A stretch of 64,000 nucleotides of DNA, from the NCBI GenBank assembly GCA_946800325.1, contig OX326959.1:18816862-18880861 (forward strand), written 5' to 3'. This document shows, in pieces, positions 11,281-25,909 of this stretch. This DNA comes from Luzula sylvatica. Taxonomy: Eukaryota; Streptophyta; Magnoliopsida; Poales; Juncaceae. A program made the translations under genes and the position numbers. Numbering within the stretch: the stretch's first letter is position 1; every line of letters begins with the position of its first letter. The notes under the pieces were generated by a model that had not been told where the DNA came from, searched no databases, and saw only the letters and a list, made by a program, of their open reading frames with translations.

Positions 11281-14200
11281 CTTTTACTACATAACTTTTC
11301 ACCAAATTTCACAAACACCAAGAAAGTTTGTTTTTCTATTCAAAACAAGATTTTATTTCTTTGAGGAGTTCAAATAACGTGTTTCTAGATCATTTGTATC
11401 GTATCTTTTAGTACATAACTTTTCACCAAATTTCACAAACACTAAGAAAGTTTGTTTTTCGATTTCAAAACCAGATTTTAACGCTTTGAGGAGTTCAAAT
11501 AACGTGTTTTTAGATCATTTGTATCGTATCTTTTAGTACATAACTTTTCACCAAATTTCACAAACACTAAGAAAGTTTGTTTTTCTATTCAAAACTAGAT
11601 TTTAACGCTTTGAGGAGTTCAAATAACGTGTTTTTAGATCATTTGTATCGTATCTTTTAGTACATAACTTTTCACCAAATTTCACAAACACTAAGAAAGT
11701 TTGTTTTTCGATTCAAAACAAGATTTTAACGCTTTGAGGAGTTCAAATAACGTGTTTTTAGATCATTTGTATCGTATCTTTTACTACATAACTTTTCACC
11801 AAATTTCACAAACACCAAGAAAGTTTGTTTTTCTATTCAAAACAAGATTTTAACGCTTTGAGGTGTTCAAATAACATGTTTTTAGATCATTTGTATCGTA
11901 TCTTTTACTACATAACTTTTCACCAAATTTCACAAACACTAAGAAAGTTTGTTTTTCGATTCAATACAAGATTTTGACGCTTTGAGGAGTTGAAATAACG
12001 TGTTTTTAGATCATTTATATCGTATCTTTTACTACATAACTTTTCACCAAATTTCACAAACACTAAGAAAGTTTGTTTTTCGATTCAATACAAGATTTTG
12101 ACGCTTTGAGGAGTTGAAATAACGTGTTTTTAGATCATTTATATCGTATCTTTTTCTACATAAATTTTCACCAAATTTCACAAACACCAAGAAAGTTTGT
12201 TTTTCTATTCAAAACAAGATTTTAACGCTTTGAGGTGTTCAAATAACATGTTTTTAGATCATTTGTATCGTATCTTTTAGTACATAACTTTTCACCAAAT
12301 TTCACAAACACTAAGAAAGTTTGTTTTTCGATTCAAAACAAGATTTTAACACTTTGAGGAGTTCAAATAACGTGTTTCTAGATCATTTGTATCGTATCTT
12401 TTACTACATAACTTTTCACCAAATTTCACAAACACTAAGAAAGTTTGTTTTTCGATTCAAAACAAGATTTTAGCACTTTGAGCAGTTCAAATAACGTGTT
12501 TCTAGATCATTTGTATCGTATCTTTTACTACATCACTTTTCACCAAATTTCACAAACACTAAGAAATTTTGTTTTTCGATTCAAAACAAGATTTTAACGA
12601 TTTGAGGAGTTCAAATAACGTGTTTCTAGATCATTTGTATCGTATCCTTTACTACATAACTTTTCACCAAATTTCACAAACACTAAGAAAGTTTGTTTTT
12701 CGATTCAAAACAAGATTTTAATGCTTTGAGGAGTTCAAATAACGTGTTTCTAGATCATTTGTATCGTATCTTTTACTACATAACTTTTCACCGAATTTCA
12801 CGAACACTAAGAAAGTTTGTTTTTCGATTCAAAACAAGATTTTAACACACTGAGGAGTTCAAATAACGTGTTTTTAGATCATTTGTATCGTATCTTTTAC
12901 TACATAACTTTTCACCAAATTTCACAAACACCAAGAAAGTTTGTTTTTCTATTCAAAACAAGATTTTATTTCTTTGAGGAGTTCAAATAACGTGTTTCTA
13001 GATCATTTGTATCGTATCTTTTAGTACATAACTTTTCACCAAATTTCACAAACACTAAGAAAGTTTGTTTTTCGATTTCAAAACCAGATTTTAACGCTTT
13101 GAGGAGTTCAAATAACGTGTTTTTAGATCATTTGTATCGTATCTTTTAGTACATAACTTTTCACCAAATTTCACAAACACTAAGAAAGTTTATTTTTCGA
13201 TTAAAAACAAGATTTTAACGCTTTGAGGAGTTCAAATAACGTGTTTTTGATCATTTGTATCGTATCTTTTAGTACATAACTTTTCACCAAATTTCACAAA
13301 CATTAAGAAAGTTTGTTTTTCGATTAAAAACAAGATTTTAACGCTTTGAGGAGTTCAAATAACGTGTTTTTGATCATTTGTATCGTATGTTGTACTACAT
13401 AACTTTTCGCCAAATTTCACAAACACTAAGAAAGTTTGTTTTTCGATTCAAAACAAGATTTTAATGCTTTGAGGAGTTCAAATAACGTGTTTCTAGATCA
13501 TTTGTATCGTATCTTTTACTACATAACTTTTCACCAAATTTCACAAACACTAAGAAAGTTTGTTTTTCGATTCAATACAAGATTTTGACGCTTTGAGGAG
13601 TTGAAATAACGTGTTTTTAGATCATTTATATCGTATCTTTTACTACATAACTTTTCACCAAATTTCACAAACACCAAGAAAGTTTGTTTTTCTATTCAAA
13701 ACAAGATTTTAACGCTTTGAGGTGTTCAAATAACATGTTTTTAGATCATTTGTATCGTATCTTTTAGTACATAACTTTTCACCAAATTTCACAAACACTA
13801 AGAAAGTTTGTTTTTCTATTCAAAACTAGATTTTAACGCTTTGAGGAGTTCAAATAACGTGTTTTTAGATCATTTGTATCGTATCTTTTAGTACATAACT
13901 TTTCACCAAATTTCACAAACACTAAGAAAGTTTGTTTTTCGATTCAAAACAAGATTTTAACGCTTTGAGGAGTTCAAATAACGTGTTTTTAGATCATTTG
14001 TATCGTATCTTTTACTACATAACTTTTCACCAAATTTCACAAACACCAAGAAAGTTTGTTTTTCTATTCAAAACAAGATTTTAACGCTTTGAGGTGTTCA
14101 AATAACATGTTTTTAGATCATTTGTATCGTATCTTTTACTACATAACTTTTCACCAAATTTCACAAACACTAAGAAAGTTTGTTTTTCGATTCAAAACAA

Positions 14201-15248
14201 GATTTTAATGCTTTGAGGAGTTCAAATAACGTGTTTCTAGATCATTTGTATCGTATCTTTTACTACATAACTTTTCACCAAATTTCACAAACACTAAGAA
14301 AGTTTGTTTTTCGATTCAATACAAGATTTTGACGCTTTGAGGAGTTGAAATAACGTGTTTTTAGATCATTTATATCGTATCTTTTACTACATAAATTTTC
14401 ACCAAATTTCACAAACACCAAGAAAGTTTTTTTTTCTATTCAAAACAAGATTTTAACGCTTTGAGGTGTTCAAATAACATGTTTTTAGATCATTTGTATC
14501 GTATCTTTTAGTACATAACTTTTCACCAAATTTCAAAAACACTAAGAAAGTTTGTTTTTCGATTCAAAACAAGATTTTAACACTTTTAGGAGTTCAAATA
14601 ACGTGTTTCTAGATCATTTGTATCGTATCTTTTACTACATAACTTTTCACCAAATTTCACAAACACTAAGAAAGTTTGTTTTTCGATTCAAAACAAGATT
14701 TTAACACTTTGAGCAGTTCAAATAACGTGTTTCTAGATCATTTGTATCGTATCTTTTACTACATCACTTTTCACCAAATTTCACAAACACTAAGAAAGTT
14801 TCTTTTTCGATTCAAAACATGATTTTAACGCTTTGAGGTGTTCAAATAACATGTTTGTAGATCATTTGTATCGTATCTTTTAGTACACAACTTTTCACCA
14901 AATTTCACAAACACTAAGAAATTTTGTTTTTCGATTCAAAACAAGATTTTAACGATTTGAGGAGTTCAAATAACGTGTTTCTAGATCATTTGTATCGTAT
15001 CTTTTACTACATAACTTTTCACCAAATTTCACAAACACTAAGAAAGTTTGTTTTTCGATTCAAAACAAGATTTTAATGCTTTGAGGAGTTCAAATAACGT
15101 GTTTCTAGATCATTTGTATCGTATCTTTTACTACATAACTTTTCACCAAATTTCACAAACACTAAGAAAGTTTGTTTTTCGATTCAAAACAAGATTTTAA
15201 CACACTGAGGAGTTCAAATAACGTGTTTTTAGATCATTTGTATCGTAT
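11281..15248. repeat. HOR unit, copy 2 counterpart of 1-3968 (32 monomers)
   Basis: Same order as 1-3968. The differences seen are C for A near 13591 in type 6, GTTTTTTTTT for GTTTGTTTTT near 14430 in type 7, and ATAAC for ATCAC near 15012. It ends in a 12b monomer and is followed by an intact 1-18-19 triplet, which copy 1 has fused into one monomer. Confidence 0.9.
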
Positions 15249-18200
15249 CTTTTACTACATAACTTTTCACCAAATTTCACAAACACCAAGAAAGTTTGTT
15301 TTTCTATTCAAAACAAGATTTTATTTCTTTGAGGAGTTCAAATAACGTGTTTCTTGATCATTTGTATCGTATCTTTTACTACATAAATTTTCACCAAATT
15401 TCACAAACACTAAGAAAGTTTGTTTTTCGATTCAAAACATGATTTTAACGCTTTGAGCAGTTCAAATAACGTGTTTCTAGATCATTTGTATCGTATCTTT
15501 TACTACATAACTTTTCACCAAATTTCACAAACACTAAGAAATTTTGTTTTTCGATTCAAAACAAGATTTTAACGCTTTGAGGAGTTCAAATAACGTGTTT
15601 CTAAATCATTTGTATCGTATCTTGTACTACATAACTTTTCACCAAATTTCACAAACACTAAGAAAGTTTGTTTTTCGATTTCAAAACAAGATTTTAACGC
15701 TTTGAGGAGTTCAAATAACGTGTTTTTAGATCATTTGTATCGTATCCTTTAGTACATAACTTTTCACCAAATTTCACAAACACTAAGAAAGTTTGTTTTT
15801 CGATTAAAAACAAGATTTTAACGCTTTGAGGAGTTCAAATAACGTGTTTTTGATCATTTGTATCGTATCTTTTACTTCATAACTTTTCGCCAAATTTCAC
15901 AAACACCAAGAAAGATTGTTTTTCGATTCAAAACAAGATTTTGACGCTTTGAGGAGTCCAAATAACGTGTTTTTAGATCATTTATATCGTATCTTTTACT
16001 ACATAACTTTTCACCAAATTTCACAAACACCAAGAAAGTTTGTTTTTCTATTCAAAACAAGATTTTAACGCTTTGAGGTGTTCAAATAACATGTTTTTAG
16101 ATCATTTGTATCGTATCTTTTAGTACATAACTTTTCACCAAATTTCACAAACACTAAGAAAGTTTGTTTTTCGATTCAAAACAAGATTTTAACACTTTGA
16201 GGAGTTCAAATAACGTGTTTCTAGATCATTTGTATCGTATCTTTTACTACATAACTTTTCACCAAATTTCACAAACACTAAGAAAGTTTGTTTTTCGATT
16301 CAAAACAAGATTTTAACACTTTGAGCAGTTCAAATAACGTGTTTCTAGATCATTTGTATCGTATCTTTTACTACATCACTTTTCACCAAATTTCACAAAC
16401 ACTAAGAAATTTTGTTTATCGATTCAAAACAAGATTTTAACGATTTGAGGAGTTCAAATAACGTGTTTCTAGATCATTTGTATCGTATCCTTTACTACAT
16501 AACTTTTCACCAAATTTCACAAACACTAAGAAAGTTTGTTTTTCGATTCAAAACAAGATTTTAATGCTTTGAGGAGTTCAAATAACGTGTTTCTAGATCA
16601 TTTGTATCGTATCTTTTACTACATAACTTTTCACCGAATTTCACAAACACTAAGAAAGTTTGTTTTTCGATTCAAAACAAGATTTTAACACACTGAGGAG
16701 TTCAAATAACGTGTTTTTAGATCATTTGTATCGTATCTTTTACTACATAACTTTTCACCAAATTTCACAAACACCAAGAAAGTTTGTTTTTCTATTCAAA
16801 ACAAGATTTTATTTCTTTGAGGAGTTCAAATAACGTGTTTCTAGATCATTTGTATCGTATCTTTTAGTACATAACTTTTCACCAAATTTCACAAACACTA
16901 AGAAAGTTTGTTTTTCGATTTCAAAACCAGATTTTAACGCTTTGAGGAGTTCAAATAACGTGTTTTTAGATCATTTGTATCGTATCTTTCAGTACATAAC
17001 TTTTCACCAAATTTCACAAACACTAAGAAAGTTTATTTTTCGATTAAAAACAAGATTTTAACGCTTTGAGGAGTTCAAATAACGTGTTTTTGATCATTTG
17101 TATCGTATCTTTTAGTACATAACTTTTCACCAAATTTCACAAACATTAAGAAAGTTTGTTTTTCGATTAAAAACAAGATTTTAACGCTTTGAGGAGTTCA
17201 AATAACGTGTTTTTGATCATTTGTATCGTATGTTTTACTACATAACTTTTCGCCAAATTTCACAAACACTAAGAAAGTTTGTTTTTCGATTCAAAACAAG
17301 ATTTTAATGCTTTGAGGAGTTCAAATAACGTGTTTCTAGATCATTTGTATTGTATCTTTTACCACATAACTTTTCACCAAATTTCACAAACACTAAGAAA
17401 GTTTGTTTTTCGATTCAATACATGATTTTGACGCTTTGAGGAGTTGAAATAACGTGTTTTTAGATCATTTATATCGTATCTTTTACTACATAACTTTTCA
17501 CCAAATTTCACAAGCACCAAGAAAGTTTGTTTTTCTATTCAAAACAAGATTTTAACGCTTTGAGGTGTTCAAATAACATGTTTTTAGATCATTTGTATCG
17601 TATCTTTTAGTACATAACTTTTCACCAAATTTCACAAACACTAAGAAAGTTTGTTTTTCTATTCAAAACTAGATTTTAACGCTTTGAGGAGTTCAAATAA
17701 CGTGTTTTTAGATCATTTGTATCGTATCTTTTAGTACATAACTTTTCACCAAATTTCAAAAACACTAAGAAAGTTTGTTTTTCGATTCAAAACAAGATTT
17801 TAACACTTTTAGGAGTTCAAATAACGTGTTTCTAGATCATTTGTATCGTATCTTTTACTACATAACTTTTCACCAAATTTCACAAACACTAAGAAAGTTT
17901 GTTTTTCGATTCAAAACAAGATTTTAACACTTTGAGCAGTTCAAATAACGTGTTTCTAGATCATTTGTATCGTATCTTTTACTACATCACTTTTCACCAA
18001 ATTTCACAAACACTAAGAAAGTTTCTTTTTCGATTCAAAACATGATTTTAACGCTTTGAGGTGTTCAAATAACATGTTTGTAGATCATTTGTATCGTATC
18101 TTTTAGTACACAACTTTTCACCAAATTTCACAAACACTAAGAAATTTTGTTTTTCGATTCAAAACAAGATTTTAACGATTTGAGGAGTTCAAATAACGTG

Positions 18201-18471
18201 TTTCTAGATCATTTGTATCGTATCTTTTACTACATAACTTTTCACCAAATTTCACAAACACTAAGAAAGTTTGTTTTTCGATTCAAAACAAGATTTTAAT
18301 GCTTTGAGGAGTTCAAATAACGTGTTTCTAGATCATTTGTATCGTATCTTTTACTACATAACTTTTCACCAAATTTCACAAACACTAAGAAAGTTTGTTT
18401 TTCGATTCAAAACAAGATTTTAACACACTGAGGAGTTCAAATAACGTGTTTTTAGATCATTTGTATCGTAT
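15249..18471. repeat. HOR unit (26 monomers, 3,223 bp)
   Basis: Order: 1-18-19-20-21-22-5 | 8-9-10-11-12 | 1-2-13-14-15-6b-5-3 | 8b-9-16-17-11b-12b. Compared with the standard unit, 16-17-11b-12 is replaced by 10-11-12, and 4-5-11b-6-7 is missing between type 3 (17604) and 8b (17728). Type 1 ends in TTCTTGATCA, a mark shared with copy 3. Type 10 at 16365 has GTTTATCGATTC. Confidence 0.9.
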
Positions 18472-21321
18472 CTTTTACTACATAACTTTTCACCAAATTT
18501 CACAAACACCAAGAAAGTTTGTTTTTCTATTCAAAACAAGATTTTATTTCTTTGAGGAGTTCAAATAACGTGTTTCTAGATCATTTGTATCGTATCTTTT
18601 ACTACATAAATTTTCACCAAATTTCACAAACACTAAGAGAGTTTGTTTTTCGATTCAAAACATGATTTTAACGCTTTGAGCAGTTCAAATAACGTGTTTC
18701 TAGATCATTTGTATCGTATCTTTTACTACATAACTTTTCACCAAATTTCACAAACACTAAGAAATTTTGTTTTTCGATTCAAAACAAGATTTTAACGCTT
18801 TGAGGAGTTCAAATAACGTGTTTCTAGATCATTTGTATCGTATCTTGTACTACATAACTTTTCACCAAATTTCACAAACACTAAGAAAGTTTGTTTTTCG
18901 ATTTCAAAACAAGATTTTAACGCTTTGAGGAGTTCAAATAACTTGTTTTTAGATCATTTGTATCGTATCCTTTAGTACATAACTTTTCACCAAATTTCAC
19001 AAACACTAAGAAAGTTTGTTTTTCGATTAAAAACAAGATTTTAACGCTTTGAGGAGTTCAAATAACGTGTTTTTGATCATTTGTATCGTATCTTTTACTT
19101 CATAACTTTTCGCCAAATTTCACAAACACCAAGAAAGATTGTTTTTCGATTCAAAACAAGATTTTGACGCTTTGAGGAGTCCAAATAACGTGTTTTTAGA
19201 TCATTTATATCGTATCTTTTACTACATAACTTTTCACCAAATTTCACAAACACCAAGAAAGTTTGTTTTTCTATTCAAAACAAGATTTTAACGCTTTGAG
19301 GTGTTCAAATAACATGTTTTTAAATCATTTGTATCGTATCTTTTAGTACATAACTTTTCACCAAATTTCACAAACACTAAGAAAGTTTGTTTTTCGATTC
19401 AAAACAAGATTTTAACACTTTGAGGAGTTCAAATAACGTGTTTCTAGATCATTTGTATCGTATCTTTTACTACATAACTTTTCACCAAATTTCACAAACA
19501 CTAAGAAAGTTTGTTTTTCGATTCAAAACAAGATTTTAACACTTTGAGCAGTTCAAATAACGTGTTTCTAGATCATTTGTATCGTATCTTTTACTACATC
19601 ACTTTTCACCAAATTTCACAAACACTAAGAAAGTTTCTTTTTAGATTCAAAACATGATTTTAACGCTTTGAGGTGTTCAAATAACATGTTTGTAGATCAT
19701 TTGTATCGTATCTTTTAGTACACAACTTTTCACCAAATTTCACAAACACTAAGAAATTTTGTTTTTCGATTCAAAACAAGATTTTAACGATTTGAGGAGT
19801 TCAAATAACGTGTTTCTAGATCATTTGTATCGTATCTTTTACTACATAACTTTTCACCAAATTTCACAAACACCAAGAAAGTTTGTTTTTCTATTCAAAA
19901 CAAGATTTTATTTCTTTGAGGAGTTCAAATAACGTGTTTCTAGATCATTTGTATCGTATCTTTTAGTACATAACTTTTCACCAAATTTCACAAACACTAA
20001 GAAAGTTTGTTTTTCGATTTCAAAACCAGATTTTAACGCTTTGAGGAGTTCAAATAACGTGTTTTTAGATCATTTGTATCGTATCTTTTAGTACATAACT
20101 TTTCACCAAATTTCACAAACACTAAGAAAGTTTATTTTTCGATTAAAAACAAGATTTTAACGCTTTGAGGAGTTCAAATAACGTGTTTTTGATCATTTGT
20201 ATCGTATCTTTTAGTACATAACTTTCACCAAATTTCACAAACATTAAGAAAGTTTGTTTTTCGATTAAAAACAAGATTTTAACGCTTTGAGGAGTTCAAA
20301 TAACGTGTTTTTGATCATTTGTATCGTATGTTTTACTACATAACTTTTCGCCAAATTTCACAAACACTAAGAAAGTTTGTTTTTCGATTCAAAACAAGAT
20401 TTTAATGCTTTGAGGAGTTCAAATAACGTGTTTCTAGATCATTTGTATCGTATCTTTTACTACATAACTTTTCACCAAATTTCACAAACACTAAGAAAGT
20501 TTGTTTTTCGATTCAATACAAGATTTTGACGCTTTGAGGAGTTGAAATAACGTGTTTTTAGATCATTTATATCGTATCTTTTACTACATAACTTTTCACC
20601 AAATTTCACAAACACCAAGAAAGTTTGTTTTTCTATTCAAAACAAGATTTTAACGCTTTGAGGTGTTCAAATAACATGTTTTTAGATCATTTGTATCGTA
20701 TCTTTTAGTACATAACTTTTCACCAAATTTCACAAACACTAAGAAAGTTTGTTTTTCTATTCAAAACTAGATTTTAACGCTTTGAGGAGTTCAAATAACG
20801 TGTTTTTAGATCATTTGTATCGTATCTTTTAGTACATAACTTTTCACCAAATTTCACAAACACTAAGAAAGTTTGTTTTTCGATTCAAAACAAGATTTTA
20901 ACGCTTTGAGGAGTTCAAATAACGTGTTTTTAGATCATTTGTATCGTATCTTTTACTACATAACTTTTCACCAAATTTCACAAACACCAAGAAAGTTTGT
21001 TTTTCTATTCAAAACAAGATTTTAACGCTTTGAGGTGTTCAAATAACATGTTTTTAGATCATTTGTATCGTATCTTTTACTACATAACTTTTCACCAAAT
21101 TTCACAAACACTAAGAAAGTTTGTTTTTCGATTCAAAACAAGATTTTAATGCTTTGAGGAGTTCAAATAACGTGTTTCTAGATCATTTGTATCGTATCTT
21201 TTACTACATAACTTTTCACCAAATTTCACAAACACTAAGAATGTTTGTTTTTCGATTCAAAACAAGATTTTAACACACTGAGGAGTTCAAATAACGTGTT
21301 TTTAGATCATTTGTATCGTAT
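18472..21321. repeat. HOR unit (23 monomers)
   Basis: Order: 1-18-19-20-21-22-5 | 8-9-16-17 | 1-2-13-14-15-6-5-3-4-5-11b | 12b. It matches 7562-10660 except that 11b-12 is absent after type 17 (19712-19835), leaving 17 joined directly to 1 at 19836. Type 14 at 20208-20329 has lost one T (AACTTTCACC). Confidence 0.9.
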
Positions 21322-21941
21322 CTTTTACTACATAACTTTTCACCAAATTTCACAAACACCAAGAAAGTTTGTTTTTCTATTCAAAACAAGATTTTATTTC
21401 TTTGAGGAGTTCAAATAACGTGTTTCTAGATCATTTGTATCGTATCTTTTACTACATAAATTTTCACCAAATTTCACAAACACTAAGAAAGTTTGTTTTT
21501 CGATTCAAAACATGATTTTAACGCTTTGAGCAGTTCAAATAACGTGTTTCTAGATCATTTGTATCGTATCTTTTACTACATAACTTTTCACCAAATTTCA
21601 CAAACACTAAGAAATTTTGTTTTTCAATTCAAAACAAGATTTTAACGATTTGAGGAGTTCAAATAACGTGTTTCTAGATCATTTGTATCGTATCCTTTAC
21701 TACATAACTTTTCACCAAATTTCACAAACACTAAGAAAGTTTGTTTTTCGATTCAAAACAAGATTTTAATGCTTTGAGGAGTTCAAATAACGTGTTTCTA
21801 GATCATTTGTATCGTATCTTTTACTACATAACTTTTCACCGAATTTCACAAACACTAAGAAAGTTTGTTTTTCGATTCAAAACAAGATTTTAACACACTG
21901 AGGAGTTCAAATAACGTGTTTTTAGATCATTTGTATCGTAT
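21322..21941. repeat. Five-monomer module 1-18-10b-11-12, second copy
   Basis: Counterpart of 10661-11280, with the same monomer order and the same TTCAATTC mark in the 10b monomer. A small difference is GAGCAGTTCAAAT here versus GAGCAGTTCAATT near 10877 in copy 1. It ends super-repeat copy 2. Confidence 0.88.
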
Positions 21942-24900
21942 CTTTTACTACATAACTTTTCACCAAATTTCACAAACACCAAGAAAGTTTGTTTTTCTAT
22001 TCAAAACAAGATTTTATTTCTTTGAGGAGTTCAAATAACGTGTTTCTAGATCATTTGTATCGTATCTTTTAGTACATAACTTTTCACCAAATTTCACAAA
22101 CACTAAGAAAGTTTGTTTTTCGATTTCAAAACCAGATTTTAACGCTTTGAGGAGTTCAAATAACGTGTTTTTAGATCATTTGTATCGTATCTTTTAGTAC
22201 ATAACTTTTCACCAAATTTCACAAACACTAAGAAAGTTTGTTTTTCTATTCAAAACTATATTTTAACGCTTTGAGGAGTTCAAATAACGTGTTTTTAGAT
22301 CATTTGTATCGTATCTTTTAGTACATAACTTTTCACCAAATTTCACAAACACTAAGAAAGTTTGTTTTTCGATTCAAAACAAGATTTTAACGCTTTGAGG
22401 AGTTCAAATAACGTGTTTTTAGATCATTTGTATCGTATCTTTTACTACATAACTTTTCACCAAATTTCACAAACACCAAGAAAGTTTGTTTTTCTATTCA
22501 AAACAAGATTTTAACGCTTTGAGGTGTTCAAATAACATGTTTTTAGATCATTTGTATCGTATCTTTTACTACATAACTTTTCACCAAATTTCACAAACAC
22601 TAAGAAAGTTTGTTTTTCGATTCAATACAAGATTTTGACGCTTTGAGGAGTTGAAATAACGTGTTTTTAGATCATTTATATCGTATCTTTTACTACATAA
22701 CTTTTCACCTAATTTCACAAACACTAAGAAAGTTTGTTTTTCGATTCAATACAAGATTTTGACGCTTTGAGGAGTTGAAATAACGTGTTTTTAGATCATT
22801 TATATCGTATCTTTTTCTACATAAATTTTCACCAAATTTCACAAACACCAAGAAAGTTTGTTTTTCTATTCAAAACAAGATTTTAACGCTTTGAGGTGTT
22901 CAAATAACATGTTTTTAGATCATTTGTATCGTATCTTTTAGTACATAACTTTTCACCAAATTTCACAAACACTAAGAAAGTTTGTTTTTCGATTCAAAAC
23001 AAGATTTTAACACTTTGAGGAGTTCAAATAACGTGTTTCTAGATCATTTGTATCGTATCTTTTACTACATAACTTTTCACCAAATTTCACAAACACTAAG
23101 AAAGTTTGTTTTTCGATTCAAAACAAGATTTTAGCACTTTGAGCAGTTCAAATAACGTGTTTCTAGATCATTTGTATCGTATCTTTTACTACATCACTTT
23201 TCACCAAATTTCACAAACACTAAGAAATTTTGTTTTTCGATTCAAAACAAGATTTTAACGATTTGAGGAGTTCAAATAACGTGTTTCTAGATCATTTGTA
23301 TCGTATCCTTTACTACATAACTTTTCACCAAATTTCACAAACACTAAGAAAGTTTGTTTTTCGATTCAAAACAAGATTTTAATGCTTTGAGGAGTTCAAA
23401 TAACGTGTTTCTAGATCATTTGTATCGTATCTTTTACTACATAACTTTTCACCGAATTTCACGAACACTAAGAAAGTTTGTTTTTCGATTCAAAACAAGA
23501 TTTTAACACACTGAGGAGTTCAAATAACGTGTTTTTAGATCATTTGTATCGTATCTTTTACTACATAACTTTTCACCAAATTTCACAAACACCAAGAAAG
23601 TTTGTTTTTCTATTCAAAACAAGATTTTATTTCTTTGAGGAGTTCAAATAACGTGTTTCTAGATCATTTGTATCGTATCTTTTAGTACATAACTTTTCAC
23701 CAAATTTCACAAACACTAAGAAAGTTTGTTTTTCGATTTCAAAACCAGATTTTAACGCTTTGAGGAGTTCAAATAACGTGTTTTTAGATCATTTGTATCG
23801 TATCTTTTAGTACATAACTTTTCACCAAATTTCACAAACACTAAGAAAGTTTATTTTTCGATTAAAAACAAGATTTTAACGCTTTGAGGAGTTCAAATAA
23901 CGTGTTTTTGATCATTTGTATCGTATCTTTTAGTACATAACTTTTCACCAAATTTCACAAACATTAAGAAAGTTTGTTTTTCGATTAAAAACAAGATTTT
24001 AACGCTTTGAGGAGTTCAAATAACGTGTTTTTGATCATTTGTATCGTATGTTGTACTACATAACTTTTCGCCAAATTTCACAAACACTAAGAAAGTTTGT
24101 TTTTCGATTCAAAACAAGATTTTAATGCTTTGAGGAGTTCAAATAACGTGTTTCTAGATCATTTGTATCGTATCTTTTACTACATAACTTTTCACCAAAT
24201 TTCACAAACACTAAGAAAGTTTGTTTTTCGATTCAATACAAGATTTTGACGCTTTGAGGAGTTGAAATAACGTGTTTTTAGATCATTTATATCGTATCTT
24301 TTACTACATAACTTTTCACCAAATTTCACAAACACCAAGAAAGTTTGTTTTTCCATTCAAAACAAGATTTTAACGCTTTGAGGTGTTCAAATAACATGTT
24401 TTTAGATCATTTGTATCGTATCTTTTAGTACATAACTTTTCACCAAATTTCACAAACACTAAGAAAGTTTGTTTTTCTATTCAAAACTAGATTTTAACGC
24501 TTTGAGGAGTTCAAATAACGTGTTTTTAGATCATTTGTATCGTATCTTTTAGTACATAACTTTTCACCAAATTTCACAAACACTAAGAAAGTTTGTTTTT
24601 CGATTCAAAACAAGATTTTAACGCTTTGAGGAGTTCAAATAACGTGTTTTTAGATCATTTGTATCGTATCTTTTACTACATAACTTTTCACCAAATTTCA
24701 CAAACACCAAGAAAGTTTGTTTTTCTATTCAAAACAAGATTTTAACGCTTTGAGGTGTTCAAATAACATGTTTTTAGATCATTTGTATCGTATCTTTTAC
24801 TACATAACTTTTCACCAAATTTCACAAACACTAAGAAAGTTTGTTTTTCGATTCAAAACAAGATTTTAATGCTTTGAGGAGTTCAAATAACGTGTTTCTA

Positions 24901-25909
24901 GATCATTTGTATCGTATCTTTTACTACATAACTTTTCACCAAATTTCACAAACACTAAGAAAGTTTGTTTTTCGATTCAATACAAGATTTTGACGCTTTG
25001 AGGAGTTGAAATAACGTGTTTTTAGATCATTTATATCGTATCTTTTACTACATAAATTTTCACCAAATTTCACAAACACCAAGAAAGTTTGTTTTTCTAT
25101 TCAAAACAAGATTTTAACGCTTTGAGGTGTTCAAATAACATGTTTTTAGATCATTTGTATCGTATCTTTTAGTACATAACTTTTCACCAAATTTCAAAAA
25201 CACTAAGAAAGTTTGTTTTTCGATTCAAAACAAGATTTTAACACTTTTAGGAGTTCAAATAACGTGTTTCTAGATCATTTGTATCGTATCTTTTACTACA
25301 TAACTTTTCACCAAATTTCACAAACACTAAGAAAGTTTGTTTTTCGATTCAAAACAAGATTTTAACACTTTGAGCAGTTCAAATAACGTGTTTCTAGATC
25401 ATTTGTATCGTATCTTTTACTACATCACTTTTCACCAAATTTCACAAACACTAAGAAAGTTTCTTTTTCGATTCAAAACATGATTTTAACGCTTTGAGGT
25501 GTTCAAATAACATGTTTGTAGATCATTTGTATCGTATCTTTTAGTACACAACTTTTCACCAAATTTCACAAACACTAAGAAATTTTGTTTTTCGATTCAA
25601 AACAAGATTTTAACGATTTGAGGAGTTCAAATAACGTGTTTCTAGATCATTTGTATCGTATCTTTTACTACATAACTTTTCACCAAATTTCACAAACAGT
25701 AAGAAAGTTTGTTTTTCGATTCAAAACAAGATTTTAATGCTTTGAGGAGTTCAAATAACGTGTTTCTAGATCATTTGTATCGTATCTTTTACTACATAAC
25801 TTTTCACCAAATTTCACAAACACTAAGAAAGTTTGTTTTTCGATTCAAAACAAGATTTTAACACACTGAGGAGTTCAAATAACGTGTTTTTAGATCATTT
25901 GTATCGTAT
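21942..25909. repeat. HOR unit, copy 3 counterpart of 11281-15248 (32 monomers)
   Basis: Same order and length (3,968 bp) as 1-3968 and 11281-15248. Private changes seen are AAAACTATA near 22252 in type 3, CACCTAATTT near 22706 in the second type 6, TTTTCCATTC near 24350 in type 5 and ACAGTAAG near 25697 in type 11b. Confidence 0.9.

Larger units (their letters stand above)
11281..21941. repeat. Super-repeat copy 2 (86 monomers, 10,661 bp)
   Basis: This copy is colinear with copy 1. The offset is 11,280 bp at the start, 11,528 after the copy-1 fusion near 4073, 11,530 after a 2-bp loss in copy 1 near 5627, 10,910 after loss of five monomers (type 3 at 17604 is followed directly by 8b at 17728), and 10,661 at the end after loss of monomers 11b and 12 at 19836 and one base near 20224. 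The monomer arithmetic closes exactly: 91 + 2 - 5 - 2 = 86. Confidence 0.92.
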
